Below are positions 17,785 to 26,022 of a stretch of DNA of 64,000 bases, piece after piece; the first letter of the stretch is position 1, and each line of letters opens with the position of its first letter. Location of the stretch: NCBI RefSeq assembly GCF_042675705.1, contig NZ_JBHTJJ010000012.1, one strand, 5' to 3'. The position numbers and the translations under genes were made by a program. This stretch comes from Ruegeria arenilitoris. GTDB taxonomy: Bacteria; Pseudomonadota; Alphaproteobacteria; Rhodobacterales; Rhodobacteraceae. A model generated the notes under the pieces. That model saw nothing but the letters and a program-made list of their open reading frames with translations, was not told the origin of the DNA and ran no database searches.

Positions 17785-18771
17785 TCAACCGTCGCTGGAC
17801 TCCGCGACGGGCTGCTGCGGCAACTGTTCCGGCGTGCTGTCGATCGAAACCTCTTCCTCGATCGGCGCTGGCAAGCCCAACAAATCGTGCAGTTCATGAA
17901 GAGCCGGATCGGACAGGTCGCGGCCGCCGGTCAAAGTATCCAGTGCCTCCTGCGGATCGTCCGCTACTGCCAAGGCTTCTTCGGCTTCGGTCACAGCCTG
18001 CTGCGCTTCGGCCACGGCATCCTCGTATTTGTCCTGTGCGGTGATGCCCTCGGCTGCTTCTTCTTCAGTTGGCGCGAATTGGTCCTCGACCTCCGCTTCG
18101 GTCAGACCTTCCAGTTCGGACAGTTCCTGTTCCCGCATTTCAAGCTCCTCTGTCGCGCCCGAGAAACCAAGTATACTCTGCTGATAGCTGTAAAGCTTGC
18201 CCGGCATGCTGTTCGGGGCCGCATTCATCAGGGCAGTCTGGCTGGCATGCGCGGCATTCAAGCTCTTGAGCTCGGATGCGATTTTGCCGTGCTTGATTGG
18301 CTTGACATACGGCTCCTCGACAATTGACGCCGCTACCCGCGCTTTACGGATGGGTTTGTCGACTTTCTTTTTCCCGGTGAAGAATTCGTCGAGTTTGGCC
18401 GCAAAACCGTTCTGCCCCTTGGTCCGAGATGTAGTTTTGGTGTTCTTTCGTTGTGCCTTTGGTTTAGCGAGACCGAGACCGGCGAGAAAACCCTTGCCTT
18501 GGCCGGCCCCCCCCTTGGTGCTGCGCGCAGATCCTCCGAGGCTGGCACTGGATTTTTCGGCGCTTTTGCCATTTCCGTTGCCGCCACCGTTCCCGTTGCC
18601 GCCACCGTTACTATTTCCGTTTCCACCACCGTTACCATTTCCGCCACCATTGCCATTCCCGTTCTTGGCTATGGCGATATCTGGCGAAGCCAACACCGCA
18701 ACGAAGCTAACTGCCCCGGTCAGCAACAAAGATGTCGCCACAACCCGTGACAAGGAAATAAACCAATGCAT
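17785..18771 (-). CDS. Exported Gly/Asn-repeat protein with acidic C-terminal region, unknown function
   Basis: I do not recognise this 328-residue protein. I start at the ATG at 18769-18771 (MHWFISLSRV), which has AGGGGA 5 bases upstream; a TTG 24 bp earlier is less likely. It has a hydrophobic signal segment (about 8-34), then a low-complexity tract of NGNGGG units (37-68), a basic middle (about 100-155, many K/R) and a strongly acidic, helix-prone C-terminal half (about 220-325). The architecture suggests a secreted or envelope-linked protein. The next gene upstream on this strand is a 50-residue ORF that could be cotranscribed. Confidence 0.7.
   Translation of the reverse strand: MHWFISLSRVVATSLLLTGAVSFVAVLASPDIAIAKNGNGNGGGNGNGGGNGNSNGGGNGNGGGNGNGKSAEKSSASLGGSARSTKGGAGQGKGFLAGLGLAKPKAQRKNTKTTSRTKGQNGFAAKLDEFFTGKKKVDKPIRKARVAASIVEEPYVKPIKHGKIASELKSLNAAHASQTALMNAAPNSMPGKLYSYQQSILGFSGATEELEMREQELSELEGLTEAEVEDQFAPTEEEAAEGITAQDKYEDAVAEAQQAVTEAEEALAVADDPQEALDTLTGGRDLSDPALHELHDLLGLPAPIEEEVSIDSTPEQLPQQPVAESSDG
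18568..18663 (-). repeat. Coding tandem repeat for NGNGGG units
   Basis: Short repeats of the type TTGCCGCCACCGTTCC on the plus strand encode residues 37-68 of the exported protein. Such tracts expand and contract by slippage, so length may vary between strains. Confidence 0.75.
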
Positions 18772-18894
18772 GCCAATCCCCTTTTTCGTATCCAAATACT
18801 TGCGCCAACAGGCACAGGTTTGAGCAGAAACCTCACATTATGCATATACTAGTTATCGAATACGGCAAAATTTGGCATTCTAACGAAGCCGCTG

Positions 18895-19047
18895 TTACCC
18901 ACTCAATTCGAGAGAATTGACCTCGGGAGGCAGTTTGAAAATATCATTAACTTCATATGCTTGCTCGTTTCTCAACTGACCTGCAAAGAGGCTCAGAAGC
19001 ATGGCTCCGACCAGCGCAGTCAGTTTTATGTTCTCAACCTTGTTCAT
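18895..19047 (-). CDS. Small membrane or exported peptide, unknown
   Basis: This is a possible 50-residue product starting at ATG 19047 (MNKVENIKLT), with a GGAG about 8-11 bases upstream and a single hydrophobic helix (about 8-25) followed by a polar tail. The frame extends 24 codons upstream. It is on the same strand as the Gly/Asn-repeat gene, 123 bp ahead of it. I recognise no family; it could be non-coding. Confidence 0.35.
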   Translation of the reverse strand: MNKVENIKLTALVGAMLLSLFAGQLRNEQAYEVNDIFKLPPEVNSLELSG

Positions 19048-19149
19048 CCCTCCGTCTCCACCATTGTCAGTATCCGTGGCTGTAGGTTTCAACGGCTCAG
19101 CACACTTGTTCCGTCGCAAATTTTTTTCCGGCCAAGTGCGTTTTTCCTC

Positions 19150-19176
19150 TTGCAGCTTTCCGCCAGAATTTATAGT
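19150..19176 (+). promoter_or_regulatory. Candidate promoter of the tRNA-Gly pair
   Basis: TTGCAG (19150-19155) and TATAGT (19171-19176) are separated by 15 bases, or 17 if TAGTTC is taken as the -10, and lie 20 bp before the first tRNA. A GC-rich stretch follows the -10, as in stringently controlled promoters. Confidence 0.4.
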
Positions 19177-19195
19177 TCACGCCTCACTCGACGGC

Positions 19196-19270
19196 GCGGG
19201 CGTAGCTCAGGGGTAGAGCATAACCTTGCCAAGGTTAGGGTCGTGAGTTCGAATCTCATCGCCCGCTCCA
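19196..19270 (+). tRNA. tRNA-Gly (GCC), copy 1
   Basis: The 75-nt cloverleaf has acceptor arms GCGGGCG / CGCCCGC, anticodon loop TTGCCAA (anticodon GCC), T-loop GTTCGAATC, discriminator T and an encoded CCA. Confidence 0.97.
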
Positions 19271-19304
19271 ACGAGGACCGAAAGGTCGCACAAGATATCT
19301 GATT

Positions 19305-19379
19305 GCGGGCGTAGCTCAGGGGTAGAGCATAACCTTGCCAAGGTTAGGGTCGTGAGTTCGAATCTCATCGCCCGCTCCA
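19305..19379 (+). tRNA. tRNA-Gly (GCC), copy 2
   Basis: It is identical over all 75 nt to the copy 34 bp upstream and is probably cotranscribed with it. The encoded CCA is present. Confidence 0.97.
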
Positions 19380-19455
19380 GATATCCAACTTCCCACAACA
19401 AGCACTGGCGGATCGGTCGGTCCTGCGCCATTCTGGTCTGACATGCAGCAGTCAG

Positions 19456-20331
19456 ATGGATGCCCCGATGCCAGATTACCACATTCGCACGCTGACCGCC
19501 GAAGAACTGCGCCACGCAGTGGATTGGGCCGGGCGCGAGGGCTGGAACCCGGGTCATGAGGACGCTGTCTGTTTCCGCTCAACCGACCCCGACGGATTTC
19601 TGGGCGGGTTTCTGGATGGCGAGATGATCGCCTCGGTTTCAGCCGTGAACTACGACGACGCGTTTTCGTTTCTGGGCTTCTATATCGTGCGGCCCGAGTT
19701 TCGTGGATCCGGTCATGGTCTGGAAATCGCCCAGCACGCGCTGGCGCATTGTACGGGGCGAAACATGGGTTTGGACGGGGTGGTCGAACAACAGGACAAC
19801 TACCGCAAGTCGGGCTTTGTCTTCGCCTACAACAATTTTCGGTTCTCCGGCACGGTTTCAGCCATCCTGTCCAGCCTACCCAAAACCGGCATCCAGGTCG
19901 CGCCCATCAGTGGCCTGTCCGAAGACCTTCGCATCTATGACCGTGCTCTGTTCCCCGCGCATCGGGATGCCTTTCTGACGAAATGGCTGAGCGCACCGGG
20001 CCACGTCTCGCGTGTTTGTATCCAGAAAGGTCGCATCGCCGGATATGCAACTTTGCGCCCCTGCCTGAATGGCTACAAGGTAGGGCCGCTGTTCGCCGAC
20101 GATCCGGACATCGCGCAAGCGCTTTTGGCTGCGGTTCTGGCCGAAGTTCCCGCTGATCACCGCAGCTCTGAGGTCTATGTCGACATGCCACAGCCCAACG
20201 CGGCGGCCTTTGCACTGGCTGACGCTTTGGGTCTGGAAAAAGTCTTTGAAACCGCGCGCATGTATTCCGACCACGAGCCGGATATCGACCTGAACCGAGT
20301 GTTCGGCGTGACGACGTTCGAACTTGGCTGA
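19456..20331 (+). CDS. GNAT-family N-acetyltransferase with C-terminal acetyltransferase-like domain
   Basis: This 291-residue protein carries an N-terminal GNAT fold (about 5-140) with the acetyl-CoA loop region FRGSGHGLEIAQ, and a second GNAT-like domain (about 150-285). This two-domain layout occurs in YitH/HolE-type acetyltransferases of unclear substrate. The start is either 19456 or the ATG at 19468; neither has a clear ribosome-binding site. It follows the tRNA-Gly pair, but nothing around it points to a substrate. Confidence 0.75.
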   Translation: MDAPMPDYHIRTLTAEELRHAVDWAGREGWNPGHEDAVCFRSTDPDGFLGGFLDGEMIASVSAVNYDDAFSFLGFYIVRPEFRGSGHGLEIAQHALAHCTGRNMGLDGVVEQQDNYRKSGFVFAYNNFRFSGTVSAILSSLPKTGIQVAPISGLSEDLRIYDRALFPAHRDAFLTKWLSAPGHVSRVCIQKGRIAGYATLRPCLNGYKVGPLFADDPDIAQALLAAVLAEVPADHRSSEVYVDMPQPNAAAFALADALGLEKVFETARMYSDHEPDIDLNRVFGVTTFELG

Positions 20332-20334
20332 GCC

Positions 20335-20574
20335 TTAGAACGCCTTGAAGGTCATTGTCGTCAACGACCGCTCGATGTTCGGAATGACCAGAAGGTGTTC
20401 GTTAATGAAATGGCCCACATCCTCGGTTTCGGGGATGTAAAGCTTGAGCAGCAGATCATATTCACCACTGGTGGAGTAGAGTTCCGAGTGGATTTCGCGC
20501 AGAGCGATCTCTTCGGCCACCTTGTAGGTGGTGCCGGGCTTGCAGCGGATCTGGATGAAGACGCAGGTGGACAT
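20335..20574 (-). CDS. Stand-alone Lrp/AsnC effector-domain protein
   Basis: The 79-residue product is only the ligand-binding RAM domain of Lrp/AsnC regulators (VFIQIRCKPG at the start, SGEYDLLLKL in the middle) with no helix-turn-helix. Such stand-alone domains form ring oligomers that bind amino acids and may modulate full-length Lrp proteins. The start at 20572-20574 gives the usual N terminus, with AAGG about 8 bases upstream; the open frame extends further but runs into the hisB promoter and coding region. It converges on the GNAT gene with 3 bp between stops. Confidence 0.8.
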   Translation of the reverse strand: MSTCVFIQIRCKPGTTYKVAEEIALREIHSELYSTSGEYDLLLKLYIPETEDVGHFINEHLLVIPNIERSLTTMTFKAF

Positions 20575-20727
20575 TTCGTGGCCTTGTTGCTTCCGTTTGG
20601 CGCAGGCTGGCACGCCCCGCGCCCGGGCGCAATCCCCTGCAACAGTTTGCTGCGATTGCAATGATCGGGCTGGATAAGGCCGCCCGTCCCCGTCTATAAG
20701 CGCCCCTGTAGCAAGAGGATTTCGCCA

Positions 20728-21315
20728 ATGCGCACAGCTTCGATCAGCCGCAAGACCGCCGAGACCGCGATTACGGTCGAGGTCAACATCGACGGCACCG
20801 GCACCTATGACAACCAGACCGGTGTGGGGTTCTTCGATCACATGCTGGACCAGTTGGCGCGGCATTCGCTGATCGACATGACGATCCGGGCCAAAGGCGA
20901 CTATCACATCGACGATCACCACACGGTCGAAGACACCGGCATCGCGCTGGGTCAGGCGCTGACGCAGGCGCTGGGGGACAAGAAAGGCATCCGGCGGTAT
21001 GGCGAGTGCCATCTGCCGATGGACGATGCGCAGGTGCGCTGCGCGCTGGACCTGTCAGGCCGACCGTTTCTGGTGTGGAACGTGGATCTGCCGACGCCCA
21101 AGATCGGCAGTTTCGACACCGAGTTGGTGCGCGAGTTCTTCCAGGCGCTGGCCACCCATGGCGGCATCACTCTGCATATCGACCAGTTGCACGGTTTCAA
21201 CAGCCACCACATCGCCGAGGCCGCCTTCAAGGCCGTCGCCCGCGCCCTGCGCCAGGCGGTCGAAACCGACCCGCGCAAGGGGGATGCGATACCGTCCACC
21301 AAGGGCGCGCTCTAG
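20728..21315 (+). CDS. hisB: Imidazoleglycerol-phosphate dehydratase
   Basis: HisB removes water from imidazole glycerol phosphate to give imidazole acetol phosphate, step six of histidine synthesis. The 195-residue product is the monofunctional form without the phosphatase domain, as usual in alphaproteobacteria. Metal-binding motifs are DHMLDQLARH and IDDHHTVEDTGIALG near the N terminus and the second HNSHH-like block (GFNSHHIAEAAFKA). AGAGGA precedes the ATG. hisH starts on the next base. Confidence 0.97.
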   Translation: MRTASISRKTAETAITVEVNIDGTGTYDNQTGVGFFDHMLDQLARHSLIDMTIRAKGDYHIDDHHTVEDTGIALGQALTQALGDKKGIRRYGECHLPMDDAQVRCALDLSGRPFLVWNVDLPTPKIGSFDTELVREFFQALATHGGITLHIDQLHGFNSHHIAEAAFKAVARALRQAVETDPRKGDAIPSTKGAL

Positions 21316-21954
21316 ATGCTGACCGCGATCATCGACTACGAAAGCGGCAACCTGCACTCGGCGGAAAAGGCGTTTCAACGCATGGCGCGCGAGATGGACG
21401 CGGGCGAGGTCGTCGTGACCTCGGATGCCGATGTGGTCGCGCGCGCCGACCGGCTGGTGCTGCCCGGCGACGGCGCCTTTCCCGCCTGCGCGGCCGAGCT
21501 GCGCGGGCACAAGGGCATCCACGATGCGATGGTCGAAGCGGTCGAGCAGAAGGGCCGCCCGTTTTTGGGCATCTGCGTCGGCATGCAGCTGATGGCGACC
21601 ACGGGCCGCGAATATACCGACACGCCGGGCCTGAATTGGGTGACCGGAGACGTGGTGCGGATCGAGCCCGAAGACCGCGCGCTGAAGGTTCCGCATATGG
21701 GGTGGAACGATCTGGTGATCGAGAGCGAGCACCCGGTGTTCAACGGCGTTACCTCAGGCGATCACGTCTATTTTGTCCACTCCTACCATTTCCGCGTCGC
21801 CGATCCGGCGCAACGTCTGGCCCATGTGGACTATGGCGGGCCGGTCACGGCCGTGATCGGCCGCAACACGATGATCGGAATGCAGTTTCACCCTGAAAAA
21901 AGCCAGGATGTGGGCCTGCGGATGATCGGAAACTTCCTGACCTGGGCCCCCTGA
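21316..21954 (+). CDS. hisH: Imidazole glycerol phosphate synthase, glutaminase subunit
   Basis: HisH hydrolyses glutamine and channels ammonia to HisF. The 212-residue class I amidotransferase shows the nucleophile C87 in LGICVGMQ and the partners H192 and E194 in FHPEKS. It is directly joined to hisB (no gap). Its partner hisF lies about 2.3 kb downstream. Confidence 0.97.
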   Translation: MLTAIIDYESGNLHSAEKAFQRMAREMDAGEVVVTSDADVVARADRLVLPGDGAFPACAAELRGHKGIHDAMVEAVEQKGRPFLGICVGMQLMATTGREYTDTPGLNWVTGDVVRIEPEDRALKVPHMGWNDLVIESEHPVFNGVTSGDHVYFVHSYHFRVADPAQRLAHVDYGGPVTAVIGRNTMIGMQFHPEKSQDVGLRMIGNFLTWAP

Positions 21955-21958
21955 CCGG

Positions 21959-22366
21959 TTACTGCACGCGGGTCCAGGCCTGGCCGCGGCAGATCAGGCC
22001 GCCCGCGACGCAACCCTTGACCGTCAGCTTGTTCTGACCGTCAAGCGAAATCTTGGAATTGTAGGTCTTGTCCCGGTCCGGCGCCCAGATCTTGCCGCCG
22101 CTATAGCTGCCGCCGCCATCCGCGACCATGTCCCAGATGATCTTCTTGCCAAGATTCTCGTAATCCAGCTGCTGGTTTCCGTCCTTGTCGAAGGCGCTGT
22201 CTATGGTGCCGCAAACGGCGCTGCCGCAAGGCCCGATCGAGACGTGCAGATATCCGCCGGTATCGCCCGGCTGGGTTTTCCAAAGCCCGTCGACCGGGTC
22301 ATCCGCACGTGCGCCGGTGGCCAAAGTGACCAGTGCCGCAGCAGCGGCCAAAGCAAGTTTGTTCAT
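21959..22366 (-). CDS. DUF2147 exported protein
   Basis: This 135-residue protein has a signal peptide (MNKLALAAAAALVTLATGARA) and a small beta-rich DUF2147 domain starting PVDGLWKTQPGD and ending RGQAWTRVQ, with four cysteines that may form disulfides in the periplasm. GGGAGGA lies 6 bases before the ATG. It is on the opposite strand between hisH and hisA. The function of the family is not established. Confidence 0.85.
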   Translation of the reverse strand: MNKLALAAAAALVTLATGARADDPVDGLWKTQPGDTGGYLHVSIGPCGSAVCGTIDSAFDKDGNQQLDYENLGKKIIWDMVADGGGSYSGGKIWAPDRDKTYNSKISLDGQNKLTVKGCVAGGLICRGQAWTRVQ

Positions 22367-22501
22367 GGTATCCTCCCTGATTTGCAGCCAGTCTGACCGC
22401 CGGCACTGGTTCGGGCAAGATTGACTTTGCGTCGCGTTGCATCCCCTGCCCCGCCTGTGCCATATCCCGCGCCAGTACCAGTCACGAAAAGGCCGCCCGA
22501 C

Positions 22502-23224
22502 ATGATCCTCTATCCCGCTATCGACCTGAAAGACGGCCAGGCCGTGCGCCTTCTGCGCGGCGAGATGGACAAGGCCACGGTCTTCAACGAAGACCCCGCC
22601 GCCCAGGCTCGCGCCTTTGTCGAAGCCGGCTGCGAATGGCTGCATCTGGTGGACCTGAACGGCGCTTTCGCCGGGGAACCCGTGAACGCCGCCCCGGTCG
22701 AGGCGATCCTGAAATCTTGCGACGTGCCGGCCCAGCTGGGCGGCGGCATCCGCGACATGGCCACCATCGAGACCTGGCTGGACAAAGGGCTGGCGCGGGT
22801 AATTCTGGGCACGATTGCGGTGGAAAACCCCGATCTGGTCCGTCAGGCAGCCAAGGCCTTTCCCGGCCAGGTCGCCGTCGGCATCGACGCGCGCAACGGA
22901 CGTGTCGCCACCAAGGGCTGGGCCGAGGAAACCGACGTGATGGTGACCGACCTGGCGCGCAGCTTCGAAGACGCGGGCGTGGCGGCGATCATCTACACCG
23001 ACATCAACCGCGACGGCGCGATGCAAGGCCCCAATGTCGAGGCCACGGCCGACCTGGCCCGGGCAGTCTCGATCCCGGTGATCGCCAGCGGCGGGGTCAG
23101 CTCGCTGGACGACCTGATCGCCCTGCGCGACTGCGGCGCAAACTTGAACGGCGCGATTTCAGGCCGCGCGCTCTATGACGGCGCGCTGGATCTGCGCCAT
23201 GCCCTGGCGGCGTTGAAGGGTTAG
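22502..23224 (+). CDS. hisA: ProFAR isomerase
   Basis: HisA isomerises ProFAR to PRFAR. The 240-residue TIM barrel has the two catalytic aspartates D8 (PAIDLKDG) and D129 (GIDARNG) and the phosphate-binding repeats GGGIRD and ASGGVSS. I start at ATG 22502; the frame is open 27 codons upstream without homology. Confidence 0.97.
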   Translation: MILYPAIDLKDGQAVRLLRGEMDKATVFNEDPAAQARAFVEAGCEWLHLVDLNGAFAGEPVNAAPVEAILKSCDVPAQLGGGIRDMATIETWLDKGLARVILGTIAVENPDLVRQAAKAFPGQVAVGIDARNGRVATKGWAEETDVMVTDLARSFEDAGVAAIIYTDINRDGAMQGPNVEATADLARAVSIPVIASGGVSSLDDLIALRDCGANLNGAISGRALYDGALDLRHALAALKG

Positions 23225-23228
23225 GTTA

Positions 23229-23711
23229 TTGCAAGCGGTCCGCAAACAGGTTCTGCCCGAGCAGTCTGAATTGTGGTCGCTGTTCACTCCGGGTGATTTT
23301 GTTGATGGGTACTCGGTCCAAAGCGACCTTGCACCGTTTGACGCAATGAAAATCGGTCTGAACATGCCGGGGTGGGTGAAGATCCTGATGGGGATCCGGA
23401 ACGCAATCGTTGCCCCATTCGGCCTGAAGGGCGGCAAGCACTTGAACACCGACAACGGCTCGCCCGACGCAGGCACCGGCGCGATTTTTCCCGTGACCTA
23501 CAGGGATGAGACCGAGGTCATCGTGGGAATCGATGACCGCCATCTGGATTTCCGCATCGCCGTGCATCGCGACAAAGACCGCATAGTCATGGCAGCCTGG
23601 GTGCGGACTCACAATCGTTTGGGACGGATCTATCTGACGGTGATCATGCCCTTTCACATTCTGATCGTGCGCAATTGCATGAAACGGATCGCGCGCGCCT
23701 CTGCGGTATGA
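23229..23711 (+). CDS. DUF2867 family protein, probable TTG start
   Basis: This 160-residue product resembles DUF2867 (VLPEQSEL near the N terminus, a central GIDDRHLDFRIAV strand pair, and a hydrophobic C-terminal VIMPFHILIVRNCMKRI). There is no ATG at the N terminus, so the start appears to be the TTG at 23229, four bases after hisA and with AGG about 4 bases upstream. It is likely cotranscribed with hisA. Function unknown. Confidence 0.7.
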   Translation: MQAVRKQVLPEQSELWSLFTPGDFVDGYSVQSDLAPFDAMKIGLNMPGWVKILMGIRNAIVAPFGLKGGKHLNTDNGSPDAGTGAIFPVTYRDETEVIVGIDDRHLDFRIAVHRDKDRIVMAAWVRTHNRLGRIYLTVIMPFHILIVRNCMKRIARASAV

Positions 23712-23717
23712 CGCCGA

Positions 23718-24164
23718 TCAGTTGGCCGCGGTACTCGTCAGCTTGCTCAACGCACCGCGCATCTTGTCGATCACCGGGGATTTCTCCACCGCATCAAGCT
23801 CGTCCATGGTTTCCTTGGGATCCTCGTAGGCCAACCAGACCTGGCCGTCGGCGTCCTCATAGGCCTGCACCTTGAGCGGAAGGAACAATCCCGCGCGCGG
23901 ATCGATCTGCATGGCAGGCGTTCCCAAGGCTGGGTTTCCGAAGATCAATACCTGATTGGGCGGTATCGTCATGTCGACCTTGTGCGCCCCGGCCGCGTGG
24001 TCAACGCGGGCGAATACAGTCGCGCCTGCATTTTCGACGGCAGCCTGCAGCGCGTCGATGGCCTCGGTCACGGACTTGTCGGTCGGGACCTTGATGATGT
24101 CCTCGGCCATCGCCCAAGTCGCACCGGACAGAATGAAAGCGGTTGCAAGAAACAAGTTGCGCAT
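23718..24164 (-). CDS. DUF302 exported protein
   Basis: A signal peptide (MRNLFLATAFILSGATWAMA) is followed by a DUF302 domain (about 30-125; LIFGNPALGTPAMQ is characteristic). The ATG at 24162-24164 has AGGAGG 8 bases upstream; a GTG 9 bases earlier overlaps that site and is less likely. The 148-residue product is probably periplasmic. It is antisense-oriented between the DUF2867 gene and hisF. Confidence 0.85.
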   Translation of the reverse strand: MRNLFLATAFILSGATWAMAEDIIKVPTDKSVTEAIDALQAAVENAGATVFARVDHAAGAHKVDMTIPPNQVLIFGNPALGTPAMQIDPRAGLFLPLKVQAYEDADGQVWLAYEDPKETMDELDAVEKSPVIDKMRGALSKLTSTAAN

Positions 24165-24281
24165 GGTTTTCACCTCCTGCTGAAATCCGCTTCAGTTTCA
24201 CGAGGTTCCGGGCGCAGGACAATCACAACTCTGGCATCGGCGGGGCTTTGCCGGTAGAGGTGCGGCAACAAAGGACAAACC

Positions 24282-25043
24282 ATGCTGAAAACCCGCATCA
24301 TTCCCTGTCTGGATGTCGCCGATGGCCGCGTGGTCAAGGGCGTGAATTTCGTGGGCCTGCGCGACGCGGGCGATCCGGTGGAATCGGCCAAGGCCTATGA
24401 CGCCGCCGGCGCTGACGAGATCTGCTTTCTTGACATCCACGCCACCCACGAAAACCGCGGCACCATGTTTGACGTGGTTCAGCGCACGGCCGAGCAGTGC
24501 TTCGTACCGCTGACGGTGGGTGGCGGTGTCCGCACCAAGGATGACGTGCGTGCGCTGCTGCTGGCCGGGGCCGACAAGGTCAGCTTCAACTCGGCCGCCG
24601 TGGCCAACCCCGACGTGATCGCCGAAGCTGCCGACCAGTTCGGCAGCCAGTGCATCGTCTGCGCCATCGACGCCAAAACCGTCAGCCCCGGCAAATGGGA
24701 GATCTTCACCCACGGTGGACGCAAACCCACCGGCATCGACGCTGTTGAATTTGCCAAGACCGTCGTCGCCAAGGGCGCGGGTGAGATTCTTCTGACCTCG
24801 ATGGACCGCGACGGCACCAAGGCGGGGTTCAACATTCCCCTCACCCGCGCCATCTCGGATGCGGTCGACGTGCCGGTGATCGCCTCGGGCGGTGTGGGCA
24901 ATCTGGACCACTTGGTCGAAGGCGTGACCGAAGGCGGAGCCAGCGCGGTGCTTGCGGCCTCGATCTTTCACTTCGGCGAATACACCATTCGCGAGGCCAA
25001 AGAACACATGGCCGCCGCGGGTATCCCCATGAGGCTGACATGA
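24282..25043 (+). CDS. hisF: Imidazole glycerol phosphate synthase, cyclase subunit
   Basis: HisF uses ammonia from HisH to convert PRFAR to imidazole glycerol phosphate and AICAR. The 253-residue TIM barrel has the catalytic D11 (PCLDVADG) and D130 (CAIDAKT) and the phosphate loops GGGVRT and ASGGVGN. The stop overlaps the hisE start by four bases. Confidence 0.98.
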   Translation: MLKTRIIPCLDVADGRVVKGVNFVGLRDAGDPVESAKAYDAAGADEICFLDIHATHENRGTMFDVVQRTAEQCFVPLTVGGGVRTKDDVRALLLAGADKVSFNSAAVANPDVIAEAADQFGSQCIVCAIDAKTVSPGKWEIFTHGGRKPTGIDAVEFAKTVVAKGAGEILLTSMDRDGTKAGFNIPLTRAISDAVDVPVIASGGVGNLDHLVEGVTEGGASAVLAASIFHFGEYTIREAKEHMAAAGIPMRLT

Positions 25044-25357
25044 GCATACTGAACGATCTGGCCGCCACGATCGCATCCCGCAAGGGCGCCGACCCCGAAT
25101 CAAGCTGGACCGCCAAGCTGCTGTCTCAAGGCCCCGAGAAATGCGCCGAGAAGTTCGGCGAAGAGGCCGTGGAAGCGATCATCGAAGCCGTCAAGGGCGA
25201 CCGCGACCGGCTGACATCCGAGGCCGCCGACGTGCTGTATCACCTGCTGGTGATGCTGGCCGCGCGCGACGTAGCGCTGGATGACGTTCTGGCCGAGCTT
25301 ACCAGGCGGCAGGGCACCAGCGGCATCGCCGAAAAGGCCGCGCGCGACCGGGGCTGA
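25040..25357 (+). CDS. hisE: Phosphoribosyl-ATP pyrophosphatase
   Basis: HisE hydrolyses phosphoribosyl-ATP to phosphoribosyl-AMP. The 105-residue all-helical MazG-like protein has the metal-binding motif EKFGEEAVEAIIEA and the second cluster EAADVLYHLLVML. It is translationally coupled to hisF and is a separate polypeptide, not fused to HisI. Confidence 0.96.
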   Translation: MSILNDLAATIASRKGADPESSWTAKLLSQGPEKCAEKFGEEAVEAIIEAVKGDRDRLTSEAADVLYHLLVMLAARDVALDDVLAELTRRQGTSGIAEKAARDRG

Positions 25358-25442
25358 CACCCGGCTTTCACCAATAGCGTCCGCGCCCTATACTGGTTGA
25401 CCGAAGCGCCTGTCGGGCGCAGGGGCGACAAGGGACGCAGGC

Positions 25443-26018
25443 ATGTTCAAACCCATGATCTGGGCACTGACGACGCTGGCCATTCTGGGGCTCGGCGCAT
25501 GCTCATCCGCGCCGCCCGCCCGCAGCGACGACGTCGCACGGCTTGCAGCCCAGATCCAAGCGCTGGGGCCCGAGGTCGACCCGGAAGAAGCCCGGCGCGC
25601 GGCCCGCGTCACCTATGCCTATACCGCGCAACTGACGCAGGAATACCAGATCACCGATCCCCCTCTCATCCACAACGCCAAGGTCAACAAAGGGCTGCGC
25701 CCGCGAGGGCTGTGCTGGCACTGGGCCGAGGACATCGAACGGCGCTTGAAGCAGGAGAACTTTCGCACGCTGACCCTGCACCGCGCGATCGCCAACGCTG
25801 ACAACCCGTTCCGAATCGATCACAGCACGGCAATAATTAGCCGACGCGGTGATTCGATGTACGACGGTGTCGTTCTGGACCCATGGCGCTATGGAGGGGC
25901 CCTGTTTTGGAGCCCCTTGCGCGAGGACACGCGCTATGAGTGGGTCCCGCGCGACGTCGTGCTGGAGAAACGGCGGCAAGAGCAGCTTGCGGAAATCAAC
26001 GCCGTGGCGGTGAACTGA
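25443..26018 (+). CDS. Putative lipoprotein, unknown function
   Basis: The 191-residue product has a lipoprotein signal with lipobox LGAC (Cys at about residue 20), an Ala-rich linker, and a conserved-looking globular part with GLCWHWAED, FRIDHSTAIIS and VLDPWRYGGALFWSPL. The Cys/His arrangement in GLCWHW and the DHS segment could suggest a papain-like fold, but this is a guess. Probably anchored to the outer membrane. Confidence 0.65.
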   Translation: MFKPMIWALTTLAILGLGACSSAPPARSDDVARLAAQIQALGPEVDPEEARRAARVTYAYTAQLTQEYQITDPPLIHNAKVNKGLRPRGLCWHWAEDIERRLKQENFRTLTLHRAIANADNPFRIDHSTAIISRRGDSMYDGVVLDPWRYGGALFWSPLREDTRYEWVPRDVVLEKRRQEQLAEINAVAVN

Positions 26019-26022
26019 GCGG

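Noticed and set aside
19207..19582. Minus-strand ORFs containing GDEIRTHDPNLGKVMLYP
   Set aside because: These are translations of the antisense strand of the two tRNA-Gly genes, a well-known database artefact.
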